A DNA stretch of 64,000 nucleotides, taken from NCBI RefSeq assembly GCF_021134715.1, contig NC_060023.1, positions 11,718,001 through 11,782,000 of the forward strand, read 5' to 3'. The position numbers and the translations under genes are program-made. The first letter of the stretch is position 1. Every line of letters begins with the position of its first letter. The notes below the pieces were generated by a model that was given only the letters and a program-made list of their open reading frames with translations, did not search any database and was not told the DNA's origin. Source of the stretch: Daphnia pulex. Taxonomy: Eukaryota; Arthropoda; Branchiopoda; Diplostraca; Daphniidae. Below, one piece after another: positions 11,577-23,830 of the stretch.

Positions 11577-13115
11577 ATGAAACTGTTGACGTTGTTTCTT
11601 TGCTTATCTCTCACCGTCGTCGCCTTTGTCTCCTCGGCTGATGTTAAAGACGATGAGGATGTCAGCATGGTCAAGTTCAAAAAGTTCAAGGTAAAAGTTT
11701 GTTCCATCGTTTCAATTTCTCCCGCCTTGTGTTCAGACTGACGTTTTTTCTTTTGAAATTTTTCAGAATCGATACAGGAAAAAGTACAACAAAGGAGCGC
11801 AGTGTTCGTACTATCGACGCTGGAGGAACAGGAAGAAAATGGTTTTCAAACATAATCAGGCCGCTTTGCTCGGCAACAGTTCCTTCACGTTGGTGGACAA
11901 CCAGTTTGCAGATGAAGTAAAGGACTGCAGTGTGAACTATGCAAATAGAATGTACCTATAATAATTCGCATTTTGCAGACTGTCGAAGAATGGAATTCTT
12001 TACTGGGCCTTGTCATACCTGGCCAATTCAATTTGAAGAAGTTGGGAATCAAGGATTTGACAGCTGTCGATCCGAACAAGAGCGCCGAAGATCGGCAGGT
12101 GATTTCTTCCACAATAACAATCCCGTCGTCGGTAAGGTCAATTCAATACTATCGATAAATGCAGTGTGTGATGGAAGAATTTGTTTGTCGTCAGCTGGAT
12201 TTGCGCAGACACCGCTGCATGCCGCCCATCAAGAGTCAGTTAACCTGTGGGGCGTGCTGGGCTTTCATCGCCACTACATCTGTTGAATTTCAGTCGTGTT
12301 TAAAGAACATCACTACACCTGTTAGATTGAGGTAGGTCTTTTTTAATTCAGCGATAGACGGTCGCAAACAGCTTATAAAGGTAATTGCCATTGAATTTAG
12401 TGAACAGCAGCTGATCGACTGCAGCCGCGACTACGACACCAATGGCTGCAACGGTGGTTTCTACACAAATGCCTGGGATTATCTCATCAACATGGGTATT
12501 AACTATCAAGTTCAAACGCTTTAATTTTCAAAGTTAATACTTTCAATTGTCTTTGCAGGTGGGCAGGTGGCCAACGCTACATATCCTTATAAAGGAACGG
12601 TAAGGTTACTTTAAAGCTATTTGAAATGAGCCGACTCCTCTGAGTTGTATTTCTTTGGTGGTAAACCGCGTAGGCCGGATCTTGTCAATACAGCCAAGGC
12701 ATCACCAAAGTCAGCGGTCGGTTATCGAGATACATTTACCTGGACAGCAACGAAAGAACCATTCTTTCGGCATTGCTCCAGAGGGGGCCAATCACCGTCT
12801 CCATTGCAGCCAATTCTAAATTCATCCTTTACAGGTTGTTGAGCGTTCATTTGATTATTAATTCGGCTCCTTGTTAACATTCGAATGGTTTCTCTCTACA
12901 ATTTCAGCTCGGGGATCTTTGACGACGACTCGTGCAAGAACGGGACAATCAATCACGGCGTCGTCTTGGTGGGATACGGCAGGGCCAACGGCACCGACTA
13001 CTGGATAGTCCGCAATTCGTGGGGGACTTCTTGGGGCCTCAACGGCTACATCCTGATGAAGCGGAACGTCAACATCTGTCGTCTGGCCGAGTACGCCTTC
13101 CTCGCCTTGCTCTAA
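11577..13115 (+). CDS. Papain-family cysteine protease 1 (C1A)
   Basis: Eight exons (11577-11690, 11767-11916, 11979-12131, 12195-12331, 12401-12495, 12559-12599, 12674-12834, 12908-13115) give 352 residues. A signal peptide ([20 protein letters not shown]) precedes a short, basic I29-like propeptide ending NQFADE. The mature part has the oxyanion Gln and catalytic Cys in [11 protein letters not shown], the family block EQQLIDCS...NGCNGG, the catalytic His in [11 protein letters not shown] and Asn in [11 protein letters not shown]. The enzyme should be an endopeptidase of the cathepsin L-like group acting in gut lumen or lysosome. An unusual linker exon (11979-12131) lies between propeptide and catalytic domain. 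The end of exon 3 could instead be at 12,098, also in phase. First of three tandem paralogues. Confidence 0.88.
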
Positions 13116-13494
13116 ATTTTGAAGATGGCCGCTCCCTTTGCTCGTTAATAGTTTATGGAGCTCAAACGAAACAACGTAGATGGTGTGCCGGTCTCTGGCA
13201 TGTTAACTGTGCGCTGGCGGGGAAACAGCTGTTGTTCTCAGATGGGGTGAACTGACGTAAGTTTTTATTTTATTTTAAACAGAACGACACTGTTTGACCG
13301 TGGTTCGGCCAAACCGATTTGGCTCTGCGTTCGAAATACAAGTTGTAACGCCTTATTAAATCCAAAGCGCATGACATTTCTTTTTTTAAAGAAAATCGTT
13401 TTGTGTATACGACGCCAGTTTATAGGTTGGTAAAAAAACGTACGTGACACGAGGCGTTTTTAGTGCTCTCTTAAACTTAGTCGAGCTGTTGGAG

Positions 13495-13510
13495 ATGACC
13501 GTATATAGCT
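13495..13510 (+). promoter_or_regulatory. Possible TATA box of protease gene 2
   Basis: GTATATAGC lies about 240 bp before the start codon at 13,746. The long leader may hold a non-coding exon, since GGTAAGAT near 13,692 resembles a donor, but no acceptor is certain. Confidence 0.35.
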
Positions 13511-13745
13511 CGTAGTTGAGTTGCTTCTTTTTGAACTGCTTCGTCATATCACCAGTCAAATACGCAAAGTTGCTGGAGGTTGAATTCGGATTGAATTGCC
13601 GCCGTCGCGTTTAGGCGTGTCGTCGGGTGTTAGATAGTGTAACGACCCTGAAAAGTTGTTGGGAATCTCTTTGACACCGGCTGCTGCCGATCAGGTAAGA
13701 TCATTCGCTGCCCAGCCGAGCTACAGACCACCACCATTCATCGCC

Positions 13746-15322
13746 ATGAAGTTGGTTGCCGTTTACTTCCTGTCACTTGCCCTTTTCGCTGTCATCTCAG
13801 CTGCCCACGACGACCCGGAAGATGAAGAAATGGTCAAATTCAAAGAATTCAAGGTAATCATTGGATAATTTACAGCAATTGACACTAAGTTAATGAATTT
13901 TTAACTGTTGATTAAATACAGAAACGAAACAAAAAGAAGTACAATGGAGCGCTGGAGCGAGTTCATTTCAAGCGCTGGAAGAAAAGGAGGGCGACAATCC
14001 GGCGGCACAATAATGGGACCTTATCGGGACGGAAAAGTTCGTTCAAAATGGGCGACAATTTATTCGCAGATCAGGTATCAATTGAGCGTGAATCTGTATT
14101 ATTCGTCTGAATGTAAAGATTGAAAATTGATTTTCAATTCACAGAGTGAAGAGGAATGGGAGACGTATCTGTTGGGCGTTACCGTGCCGGAAGAATTCAT
14201 CAGCACTGAGGAGGAAGTAGATGAACAAGTTGAAACGACCACAGAAGTTGATTCTGAAACTGAAAATACAACTGAAGAAATAAGTGAAATCGACGACCGC
14301 CAAACTTTTCCTTCGGTGAGTTTCGATTGATTTTCATAAGAGACCTAATTCATTAAAAATTACATGAAATTTCAGCTGGATTTACGCAACCATCCCTGTA
14401 TGCCTCCTGTCAAGTTTCAGGCTCCGTGCGGTGGATGCTGGGCTTTCATCGCCACGACAGCAGTCGAGTATCAGACGTGTTTAAAGAGCACGAACAAAAC
14501 GTCTCTGGCACTGAGGTAGACATACTTAAAGACCTATTCCTAACGAGTGAGTTGAATTAACATTTTTTTACCGTGAATATAGTGAACAACAGCTAATCGA
14601 TTGCAGTGGAAATTATGGCACCAAAGGATGTAATGGCGGCTTCTATTCACAAGCCTGGGATTACATTATGGCCAATGGTATAGTAATTGATATTATAAAA
14701 TCTGTAAAATAAGACATTTATAAAATATAAAACCATACATAAAATGTCAACCATTTCAGGTGGGCTGACAACAAATGTGACTTACCCTTATAGGGCTTCG
14801 GTAATGAATACGTTGCATTTATAGAATCTGGCCATTTTTGAACCAACGGTTTGCTTTTTTTTTATAGTCCGGAGCGTGCAATTTCACCAAAGGCGTCACT
14901 CCAGTGGTTGGAAAAATTTCCAGGTACGCTTACCTGGCCAAAAATGAAACGACCATGCTGACGGCAATGCAGAGGGGACCTATCGTAGTCTCCATTGTGG
15001 CCAATCCCAAGTTTATTCTCTACAGGTAATTCTCCTTCTCTTCTATTTCGTGAAAAATGGACCACATATCAAATCTACCCGCTAGTAATTGAGATGATTC
15101 TTTGTCCATGTCAGCTCAGGGATTTTTGACGACGCAACTTGTAAAGATGGAACGATCAATCACGGCGTCGTCTTGGTGGGTTACGGTAGGGCAAACGGCA
15201 CCGACTACTGGATAGTCCGCAATTCGTGGGGGACTTCTTGGGGCCTCAACGGCTACGTCCTGATGAAGCGAAACGTCAACATGTGTCGCCTGGCCGATTT
15301 CGCTTTCCTTGCCACGATTTAA
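13746..15322 (+). CDS. Papain-family cysteine protease 2 (C1A)
   Basis: Eight exons (13746-13853, 13922-14074, 14145-14315, 14376-14515, 14583-14677, 14760-14800, 14868-15025, 15115-15322) give 357 residues. Signal peptide at residues 1-18 ([18 protein letters not shown]), then a short basic propeptide, then a Glu/Thr-rich linker (about 14,205-14,300) longer than in the neighbours. Catalytic residues are intact: Gln and Cys in [11 protein letters not shown], His in [11 protein letters not shown], Asn in [11 protein letters not shown]. Exon sizes 95, 41 and 208 match gene 1 exactly. The last exon is nearly identical to gene 1 in the block [19 protein letters not shown], which suggests recent gene conversion or recent duplication. 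Probable secreted or lysosomal endopeptidase. Confidence 0.9.
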
Positions 15323-16169
15323 ATGTCATTCACATTTTCACCCTTTTCAGGTCGTCATATCCACTGATATTATCTAACATGTAACATTACGCTGGTTGGG
15401 ATAGCTTTAGCGGTTCCAAAAGTTCAGCCGCAATCGTGCGACAAAAGTAATAACAAGTAACAGCAGTTGTCCCATATTTTTATTTCCTTCACTATCTGGC
15501 CATTTTAACGCATCAGTTTTAGAAAGTACCTTTTCCTAATTTTCCGAGCTTTACACGTATGTGGAATCGTATAGTATAATATTTTAATATTTGACCTTTT
15601 TTGGGGGTGGGGGGAACTTCTTTTTTCAAGCAGCTGTTGATGTGGTTAAACGCCGTTTTAACCACCTTCTCGTTCGGCAATTAACCTTTTTTTTTTTAAT
15701 TACTGCGGTTGTGATTGCTCCGATCGTAATACACAAGGCCATATTTGAAGAGGGAATTTGTACTCTGTAACCTTTTCGCTAAATTTTTCGTAGAGGAGGT
15801 GACGATTCGGTTCGGGTTCATTGAAGACAACTGCCAAGATTGAATTCAAACTTGTGCCATCAAATACAGGTCTGCATCGTGACCGTGAAGATGTCGTGTA
15901 TTTATACTTTGGTTATGGGTTTTTTTTTTCTTTTCCCCGATGAGGTTTATCTGTTTTCCCAAGTCGTTTGAAATTATTGTCATGTTGGTAGCGCTTTCTT
16001 CGATGCGCATCCAAGTAGTATTACAGTACCGTATCAGGGTTAACGACCTGAAAAAAAAAGAAACAATTAAGAGCTGTTGCTGGGGATGTCCCCATGCGAG
16101 TTACACCCGTCCAAGGAGAGGCTCGCAGTTAGTGTCCAGCCAACCCACGAGCAGGCAACACACGAAAAA

Positions 16170-17764
16170 ATGAAGTTGGTCAACATTTGTTTCCTATCTC
16201 TCGCCATTTTCGTCGGCTACTCTGTAACCCAAGAGGAAACAGCGGAAGATCTCGCCAAATTCAAGGAATTTAAGGTATTTAGACTGCCAATTTTTTTGTT
16301 CTGATTCGCTTGGTCTAAATTAACTGTCACAATTCTTGATAACGTGTGCAGAAACGACACAAGAAGACCTACAACGGAGCGCTAGAGCGAGTTCACTTTA
16401 AACGCTGGAAAAAGAGGAGGGCCGTCATCGATGATCACAATAACCAAAATCGTCCTTTTCTTCTGGGCGAGAATATTTACTCAGATCTAGTAAAAATTCA
16501 AACAAATTATGAAAAATAAAGAACGTCAACTTGTCTTTATTACTCATTTTCTAGAGCGAGGAAGAGTGGGATACCTACCTTCTGGGCGTGAAAATACCCA
16601 AAGAATTCGTCAACACGGAAGAAGTGGTGGTCCCTCCCGAAAGTGCCGTGCAAAGCGTCGGAAATCGTCAAACTCTTCCTTCGGTCAGTATATTTGCATA
16701 CAAGATTACAAGATTCGAAAGGATTTGAAATGTTGTTTTTCATTTGAATGGTTTGAAATGGTCGCCCGCGGGACATTTTCAGCTGGATTTACGCAACCAC
16801 ACCTGCATGCCGCCTGTCAAGATCCAGTCTCCGTGCGGTGGATGCTGGGCTTTCATAGCCACGGCAGCAGTCGAGTTTCAGACGTGTATCGCTAATAACG
16901 GAACCAAAACTCCTCTCCTGCTCAGGTATAAGTTTACCCATTTGGAAAGTCATTCAAACTTCATTTAATATTTCTTCTGAATAGTGAACAACAGCTGATT
17001 GATTGCAGCAGCAGTTACGGCACAAAAGGATGCAGCGGTGGATTCTATTCGCAGGTATCTTTAATTTCTTTTTAATAACTGCTGAGAGTTTTGACTTTTA
17101 ACGCATTTTTTACGGTCACAGGCGTGGGACTACCTCATGGCTATTGGTATCGTAATCCTCCTGTCAAATGAACAAATGAAATGAATGATACTTGAATTGC
17201 AAATCGTTTTTCAGGTGGACAGGCGAGCAATGCCACATATCCTTATAAGGCAGCGGTAACGCATAGAGTTGACTAAATTGTTGGAATATGTTCGACGGCT
17301 CATTCATGAATTTCTGGGATTTGACAGGTCGGCAATTGCAGTTTTGTCAAGGATGTTACTCCAACGGTTGGCAAAATTTCACGATACTCTTTTTTGGCTA
17401 AAAATGAAACAGCCATACTGACGGCAGTGCAAAAGGGTCCCATCGCCGTGTCTATTGTTACCAATTCGAATTTCACCCTCTACAAGTAAAATACTACACT
17501 TTTTTATTTGAATCGTCATCAATTTGATTGACTTGATATTCTGATATTCATTTCAGGTCAGGCATTTTTGACGACGACACCTGCAAGAATGGAACTGTCA
17601 ATCATGGCGTCCTCATTGTGGGTTACGGCAGGACCAACTCCACCGATTACTGGATAGTCCGCAATTCGTGGGGAACGTCTTGGGGTATGAGTGGCTACAT
17701 ATTTATGAAGCGCAACGTCAATATATGTCGCATAGCCGAATACGCATTCCTCGCCACCATATAA
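16170..17764 (+). CDS. Papain-family cysteine protease 3 (C1A)
   Basis: Nine exons (16170-16274, 16352-16489, 16555-16683, 16783-16925, 16985-17054, 17122-17146, 17215-17255, 17328-17485, 17557-17764) give 338 residues. Signal peptide [18 protein letters not shown]. The catalytic triad is intact: [29 protein letters not shown]. The plan equals genes 1 and 2 except that their 95-bp exon 5 is split here into 70 + 25 bp by a 67-bp intron after the codon pair for S-Q. That intron is either gained here or lost in both paralogues. The acidic linker is shorter than in gene 2. Same inferred role as its neighbours. Confidence 0.9.
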
Positions 17765-18748
17765 TAAGTGACATCCGATATCAACGACTTCCAGCAGCCT
17801 TCCCAAAACAATTTTACCTTATTCCTCGACCCTTGCTTACTGAATTACTAAATGCAATGCAGCTTGAATATATAGCTCATTATTTATAACCGCCTATAAG
17901 AAATCCGAGACCAATTGTTGTTTATGTGATTACATTTTATGCAAACGAAATTAAACTCTACACACACGTTTACGGTTTACCCAATACTATACGAAAATGA
18001 CAATCTTCCATACACTCTGCCATTGAGTGTCGGACCAATATTTCGCAATGTAAAATATTCAGAAGATTTATAAATTACGACTAAGCTCCAGGTAAGGTTT
18101 GACAAATGAAGCCATTCGGAGGTTTACTGAAATTGATCTTGGAAATAGTTCGTTTCTAAATGGTGATCAGACAAACTCTTATATTTTTATTTTTCTAAGA
18201 ATTGGTGGAATGAAAACGTCAAATTTGAAGGAATCGCTTTAAAAAAATTGGCTTACCATTGATTAATTTCCCGTAGGGATTCTGTACAGGTTTTTTGGTA
18301 TACGGGAGGCACACGGATGATTAGTTCGAAATTTCCCCAATAGATAGGATTAGTTCGAAATTTCCCCAATAGATGTTTGCACACACGGAGGATTAGTTCG
18401 AAATTTCACCAATAGATGGCGTTTGTACGTAGAAAATGGAAAACGGTTTGAACTGCGCGCCTAAAAGAATTAGAATGTATAGAGAAAGCCAGAAAGGAGA
18501 TCGACCGCTGGTTCAGTATGACCTGATTAACCTATTGAATATTTATTTACATTTTATCCCCCATAGATGGCTTATTTACTTGCACGCCTGAAATATAATT
18601 TGCTGTCGTATCAATAACGACTGTTTCAACTTTGAAGAAAGGCTCGATCCTTTTGGAGGTGAATCAATAGGCTATTGCAGTTTTGTTTTGTTTTTTTCAG
18701 TCTTGCCTGTCATGTTCCATTATCTTCTGAAGAGGATCGCGAAAAAAA
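17765..18748. other. Intergenic stretch with short tandem repeat
   Basis: AT-rich 3' flank of protease 3 followed by unassigned sequence. The only clear structure is the tandem repeat at 18,314-18,420. No gene is seen before the Helitron first exon. Confidence 0.5.
18314..18420 (+). repeat. Three tandem copies of a 28-bp unit
   Basis: The unit GATTAGTTCGAAATTTCCCC followed by AATAGAT occurs three times (near 18,318, 18,348 and 18,390), twice preceded by an ACACGGA word. The last copy runs into AGATGGCG. The array lies about 330 bp upstream of the Helitron first exon and could belong to its left flank. Confidence 0.75.
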
Positions 18749-21700
18749 ATGAGTTCAAGTAATCCACTGTCTAATCAGGTAATAAGGAATATGACTGATT
18801 TTCACTTCTCTAGGTCATTGAGATTTTTTTTGCATAGACTTATTGTGTATTTGGAATGTAAAAAGTTTTAAAGACTGAATCTGATAAAGTGAGTCTTATG
18901 TAGAGCCCTAAACTATAGCGGATTTTTTAATTAATCAGGCTCAATGAATGATGCATTTGAATCATTTTCTTTGTTGTGTATTGAAATTGTATTCATACAT
19001 ACATTCATCTTGTGATGTATGTAACCTAAAGTTTAACGCTCTATGTTTTTATCAGGTGGCTTTCAATGAGGCTGTTGCTGAAGTTTCATGTGAACCAATA
19101 AAGAAACACGTTCAAGAAGGTATTGGAAATACAAATAGAAAACCTCCGAAACGTTCGAAGCGTAAACAAGTGATTATAACAACAGGATTATTCGTCTAAT
19201 TAAGATAAATATTTAATATTTTAATTGTTTTTTTTTAGACATTTGGAGCTAACAATCTGCCAGAAATAGATGATAATAATACAATAAGCGAAAGAGTAGA
19301 AATTATTCACAAGGTAATAAGAAAAATTATTCATATGATTTAGTAATTTTCTTCACCTAATATTGAAATTTTTGAAGACTGTTGGAGTTAACAATTTCCC
19401 TAAAATAGATGATCATGAAATAAGCGAAGGTTTTGAAGTGAACCGCCAGGTAATAATAATGATGACTGACAATTTTCATCTTTATTGTATATCTATTATT
19501 TTCCCTCAGCAGTCACGTAAAACATATGAGCGTAAACGTTCTCGAAACGTTGTGTTTGATAATATAACGCTTCGCAAAGAGCCTTTACCTCAAGAAACAG
19601 ATAAGATTGAATACTCTCAAAAGACAGCAAAAAGGGTTCCAGTATGCCGGGCGATCATAAATGCTGGAAAAGGCGTTAAACGTTCTGAAATATTTGATAA
19701 CGAAATAAGGGAAAGTTTTGAAGTGAACAGACAGGTAATAATAATAATGACTGACAATTTTGTTTCTTTTTTTAATTTCTAATATTTTTCCCCAGTCGCG
19801 TCGTGAAGAGGCTAAATCTCTAGAAACAGATAGTCTTGAACAGTCTCAAAATGCAGTGAAAAGTGTTTCGCAATCCCGTACAATCATCAGTGCTCGGAGA
19901 GGCGTTAGAAAGCCACAACGAAGAACAGAAGACAAATTTGAATCATGTGAGAGCAGAGAGAGATGTAGATTGAATGAAGAATTGTTTACTCCCGACGAAC
20001 TTGCTTGCTTAGAAAAAGCTGGGGTTCCGCATCCAATTACGTCTGAGCAACTAGTATCTATTACTGAAGCAATTTATAAAGAATACCATTCCGAAATCGT
20101 CGTTTGTGCTGTTTGTGATGAAATGTTTAGTCATTTGGAAACCAAACTTATGAGTGCAGCTGATCTGCCAATCAGTTTTTTCAGTGTTTTACGTAAACCT
20201 TCTGGATTGCCTAATGAAGTCCCAGCTTTACATCCACTTCTTCTACAGCAATATGATGTTAGTCATTACTTTCCAGCTGATCCACGGTTTCAAGGATTAT
20301 TAATATCACCCCGAGGTCTGGAAATTCACCACAAAAAATGCTTAGTGAAATATCAGAACTGTTGTGAATCTCAACTTTACATTTGCGTTACTAACGGATG
20401 TTTAACAGCTCTTCAACACAACAAGATCCCCAAGTTTGCGATTGCTCATGGCAACTATATTGGTCAACTTCCGGAAGCGATACGAGAAATGACATTTGCC
20501 TCTAGATCCTTAATTCGGCCAATAACTTCATTCGGTCGAATGGCTTGTTACTCTGATACTAGTGGAACGCGGCTAACAGGTCATGTTTATTCAAACCGTC
20601 TAAATACAGCCCTAGTAAGGCAGAAGCTTCCGATGGCCCCTGCAACTACAGCAATTCGGGTATTGATCGTTTCCCCAATGGCTTCCGACCAAACAGCTGT
20701 ATCAAGAGGGAAGATGGCATCAGTGAAGTCCGATTATATTATTGAACCCGAAAAGATTGCTAGTTCTTTACGCGTTTTCCGAGATGTTGGTAACAAAGTC
20801 ATGAAAAACGTTGAAATAGATCAAGATGCAATCAACAATTTGCCTTCTGATAAAACATCAGTGGACATGCTATTTACGACAGAACAGGAAACTGAAGATT
20901 CTCATCAAGATCCTGATTTAGTTCAATCAGTTGAATTCGACAACGGTACAGGTGGACCTTCTCTGTCTAGATCAAATGAAGAATTTCTTGACGGGGTTTT
21001 TGAATCCGCAACTGTTACAATTGGAACTGTAGAACCGGAAGAGATCAACGATCATGGGAAAATAGCTCGTGTATTACACACGATACTTGACGAAGGTAAT
21101 TGATTATTATTGGTTTGGCGTTAAATATTATATTAAAATTATATTTATATGCATTTAAAGGCACATCTTCAAATGAGGTGACTAGCAAAGATGATCTGGG
21201 AACGAATAAAAGTTCGTCTACTTATGTTGTTCGCCCAGAAAAGGAATTCATGTCGGATTCCAACCCTGATTACCTTGAGCTCCATTATCCGGATTTATTC
21301 CCATTTGGATGTGGTGGATTCGGAGAGCAACGGAAGAATCCAATTTCGAGAAAAGCATTAGTTCAGCACCTCCTTAATTTAAGTTCAAGACAATTCCAGC
21401 AAGTGGATTTTGTTTTACCCATTTACGACATGGTGACACGCCAGCAAGTGTCCAATATGGCGTATGTACGTTCCATTCTTCCTTCTCGATTGTCAGGATC
21501 AGAGAGGGGCACTACAAATTCCAAAGGAGAAGTGTATGGACGAGTTTCGATGGAAGATTTGAGAGCTGCCCATGGTTATAAAGTTACCTGCTCCGAAGCA
21601 GCAAGTCAAGGCTGCCGGTTTCCCTTGCCTCCAGCGAGTTTAAACGGATTAGCAATAGATTTCTTCACGGACATCGGAATTTCTACGCAACCCATGCAGC

Positions 21701-22170
21701 ATTCACAGGCAGCAGCAAATCGAAATCGCCAAAAGGTGTATGCAGCACACAATTCACTGGGAAAAGCTCAAATATGGTTTACCGTGAGTCCCGACGACAC
21801 TCAATCATTCAAGATCGTTGTTAATTTCGAAAATCCCGTTCCAACAGGGGAAAAGCGATTCAAACTGTTGGCCAAACATCCCGTTGCAGCTGCCCTTCAT
21901 TTTCAACGCATTTTGAAGATGGTTATAAAAAAAGTCTTGGGTTGGAATCGAAGCCAGCTATTGCCATACAGATCGGGAGGTGTGTTTGGTGTTCCTAAAG
22001 GTTACCTGTATCTCGTTGAAGAACAATCGAGGCTCACACTGCACGCTCATTTTCTTATATGGCTTTACGGCCATGAGAATATAGAACGACAACTGCTCCG
22101 CGCGTCTAGACTGGACGAAGAAGAACGCAAAGCGAATGATGTATCCCACAACATGCACGAATTATTCCAG
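18749..22170 (+). mobile_element. Helitron Rep gene, N-terminal part, helicase missing
   Basis: Seven exons join in one open frame of about 941 codons: 18749-18778, 19056-19169, 19239-19313, 19378-19449, 19513-19734, 19796-21095 and 21161-22170. The middle carries the Helitron-associated cysteine-rich block (CCESQLYICVTNGC) and the block IPKFAIAHGNYIGQLP. The last exon holds the Helitron-like N domain (YLELHYPDLFPFGCGGFGEQ) and the HUH nuclease motif in LTLHAHFLIWLYGH. A donor (TTCCAG/GTAAAT) ends the coding part at 22,170; the catalytic Tyr region and the Pif1-type helicase are not found downstream. Exons 3-5 repeat a related segment (VNNFPKIDDHEISEGFEVNR), an internal exon duplication. No stop interrupts the exons. 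Truncated 3' by deletion or insertion is the likeliest reading. Confidence 0.8.
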
Positions 22171-22261
22171 GTAAATTTCCTTAATTTTTATTTCTAATTT
22201 TTTTTGCATCCAAAAGACAAAAAGATCATAATTACTATAATACTATTTCAAGTAAAAATAT

Positions 22262-22330
22262 CAAAATAACTTAAACGAAAAACGAAGCGTAAGAGCCTAA
22301 GAGGGGGTGGGGGTTGGTGCAAGGGTTGTT
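22262..22330. repeat. Partial arm of GC-rich hairpin repeat
   Basis: The words AACGAAGCG and GGGGGTTGG occur here in the same order and spacing as just before the hairpin at 25,200-25,272, but the second arm is missing. It looks like a broken copy of the same small repeat. Confidence 0.5.
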
Positions 22331-22453
22331 GGGTGTTGTGGTTTGGTTTGTTCTAACTGTTTATAGATTTTTCTTTAACTATAACTAATTATTTTTTATT
22401 TCATATTGCTTATGAAAATAATAAATTTTGTTGTAACTTAAGGTAAAAAGAGA

Positions 22454-22502
22454 GTGCGACGTGGGGTGGCGGGGCGAAGCCTCCGCCACACCTAAGTCGC
22501 AC
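22454..22502. repeat. GC-rich palindrome with GCGAAGC apex, copy 1
   Basis: Outer stem GTGCGAC/GTCGCAC, inner stem GTGGCGGGGC against GCCTCCGCCAC, apex GCGAAGC at 22,474-22,480. It is followed by CCCCTAATGATTCAC. The heptamer GCGAAGC is known to form an exceptionally stable DNA mini-hairpin. The end CTAA after a hairpin also fits a Helitron 3' terminus (hairpin then CTRR), so this may be the right end of a Helitron family member; that is an inference. Confidence 0.65.
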
Positions 22503-23028
22503 CCCTAATGATTCACAGATATTTTTTTATGTTCCGATAGGCCTATGTTTGATTGATACTATTTAATCAAGCCCCTCTGTGGCACCTTCGAGATTTTAAT
22601 AAGTCTCTTTTCGTTTTTATTCTGTTTATTCTAGTTCGTAATAGTGTGTGATAGCAGATATGTTCATAGTCATAGGCCTCAAGTAGTACTGAAAATTTCA
22701 ATTAATAAAACAATACAATTTGCAACTACTTGCATTATCAAAAACGTACAGTTATATACAGGATTATGAAAATTCATTTTGTCTTGGCAGTTATACACAG
22801 ATTAAATGTAAATCGATGAGAAAATGCATCACTAATATTGAAAGACTACGATCAACGGCGGTTAAATAGTTGAAGGTCGAGCTTGAGGACAATTTCTCCC
22901 GATTTCACCTCATACAAAGGCAGTCGCTTGATGAGCGGGCTGCGATATTCCATCTAGCAAAGTTCTCGTATCATCAATAAAATCTGTCCGTTCACGAAAA
23001 TAATGTATTACTAAGTACATAAAAAACA

Positions 23029-23830
23029 CTACATAACATAAACTTTCTCTACATCTTTGACAGCGAAGACTTCTTTGCTGCGAGCACCTTAGGTATAGTC
23101 CGCAAGGCCTATTGATTCAAAAACAAACACAATATGGTTGAACTTGTGCACGAAAACTGATAAATGTCTGCTCTCCGTACACACGACCGTTGGGTAGCAT
23201 CATAGGTAAGTTATGTTCGTTAAGAGATAAGCCCGAAAAGCGACAGATCTATCTTGATTGTGAGCAATGAGCGTGAGTAATCGTTCAGCAAACTTGTTCA
23301 ATAGTTCTTGGCACATGGGACATTCAACATTCCTCTGATCCATTGGGCGATAACATTGCCTGTAAAAATTAAATCGATTAAAGTGAAAAGTTCTTGGAAA
23401 TGGCGTTAAAAGTTAAAACTTACGGAGTTTTCATTGTGGAGAGACCAGCTTGCAACGCAACAGCCAACACAGACAATGGAGCCAACTGATAGAGGCGGAA
23501 ATAGTCTTGACGAAATTTTTCAATCGAGGCATTCCACCTCGACGCATCGAGCAACTCCTTGTGTGGTGATACCCCTGAAATGCGTACACGAATTAGTATC
23601 CTTAAAGTTATCCGGTTACAATTTATTCGAACTCACGAGTGTCAGAAGGGAACGCAAGGAGGGCGAGTGCGTGTTGAAGGTTCTCCCAGGGCACGTCGTC
23701 CATGTTGGTCAAGTCTCAAATACTTCCGGGCGACAAGTTCCTGTTATGATATCACTTAGGGTTTTATGTATATTGACTGGCAACTTGTCATCTTCAAGAC
23801 AAAATTTTCTGAAATTGAAGTATGCCTGAA
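23029..23830 (-). pseudogene. MAEA (CTLH/GID ubiquitin ligase) pseudogene
   Basis: Minus-strand remains of MAEA, a RING-like subunit of the CTLH/GID E3 ligase. Recognisable pieces in order: KELLDASRWNASIEKF, LAPLSVLAVALQAGLSTMKT, then across a 60-70 bp intron QCYRPMDQRNVECPMCQELL, then in another frame THAHCSQSR, a stop, ICRFSGLSLNEHNLPMMLPN and GRVYGEQTF, and at the end KEVFAVKDVEKVYVM with a stop codon at 23,029. These match the end of human MAEA ([44 protein letters not shown]). There is at least one frameshift and one internal stop. Introns are kept, so it arose by DNA duplication rather than from mRNA. Confidence 0.82.

Larger units (their letters stand above)
22171..23028. other. AT-rich stretch after the Helitron, with hairpins
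   Basis: No gene. It holds a partial hairpin-family arm (about 22,262-22,330) and the complete hairpin at 22,454-22,502. A short minus-strand frame near 22,865-22,955 (MEYRSPLIKRLPLYEVKSG) is open but too short to name. Confidence 0.45.
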
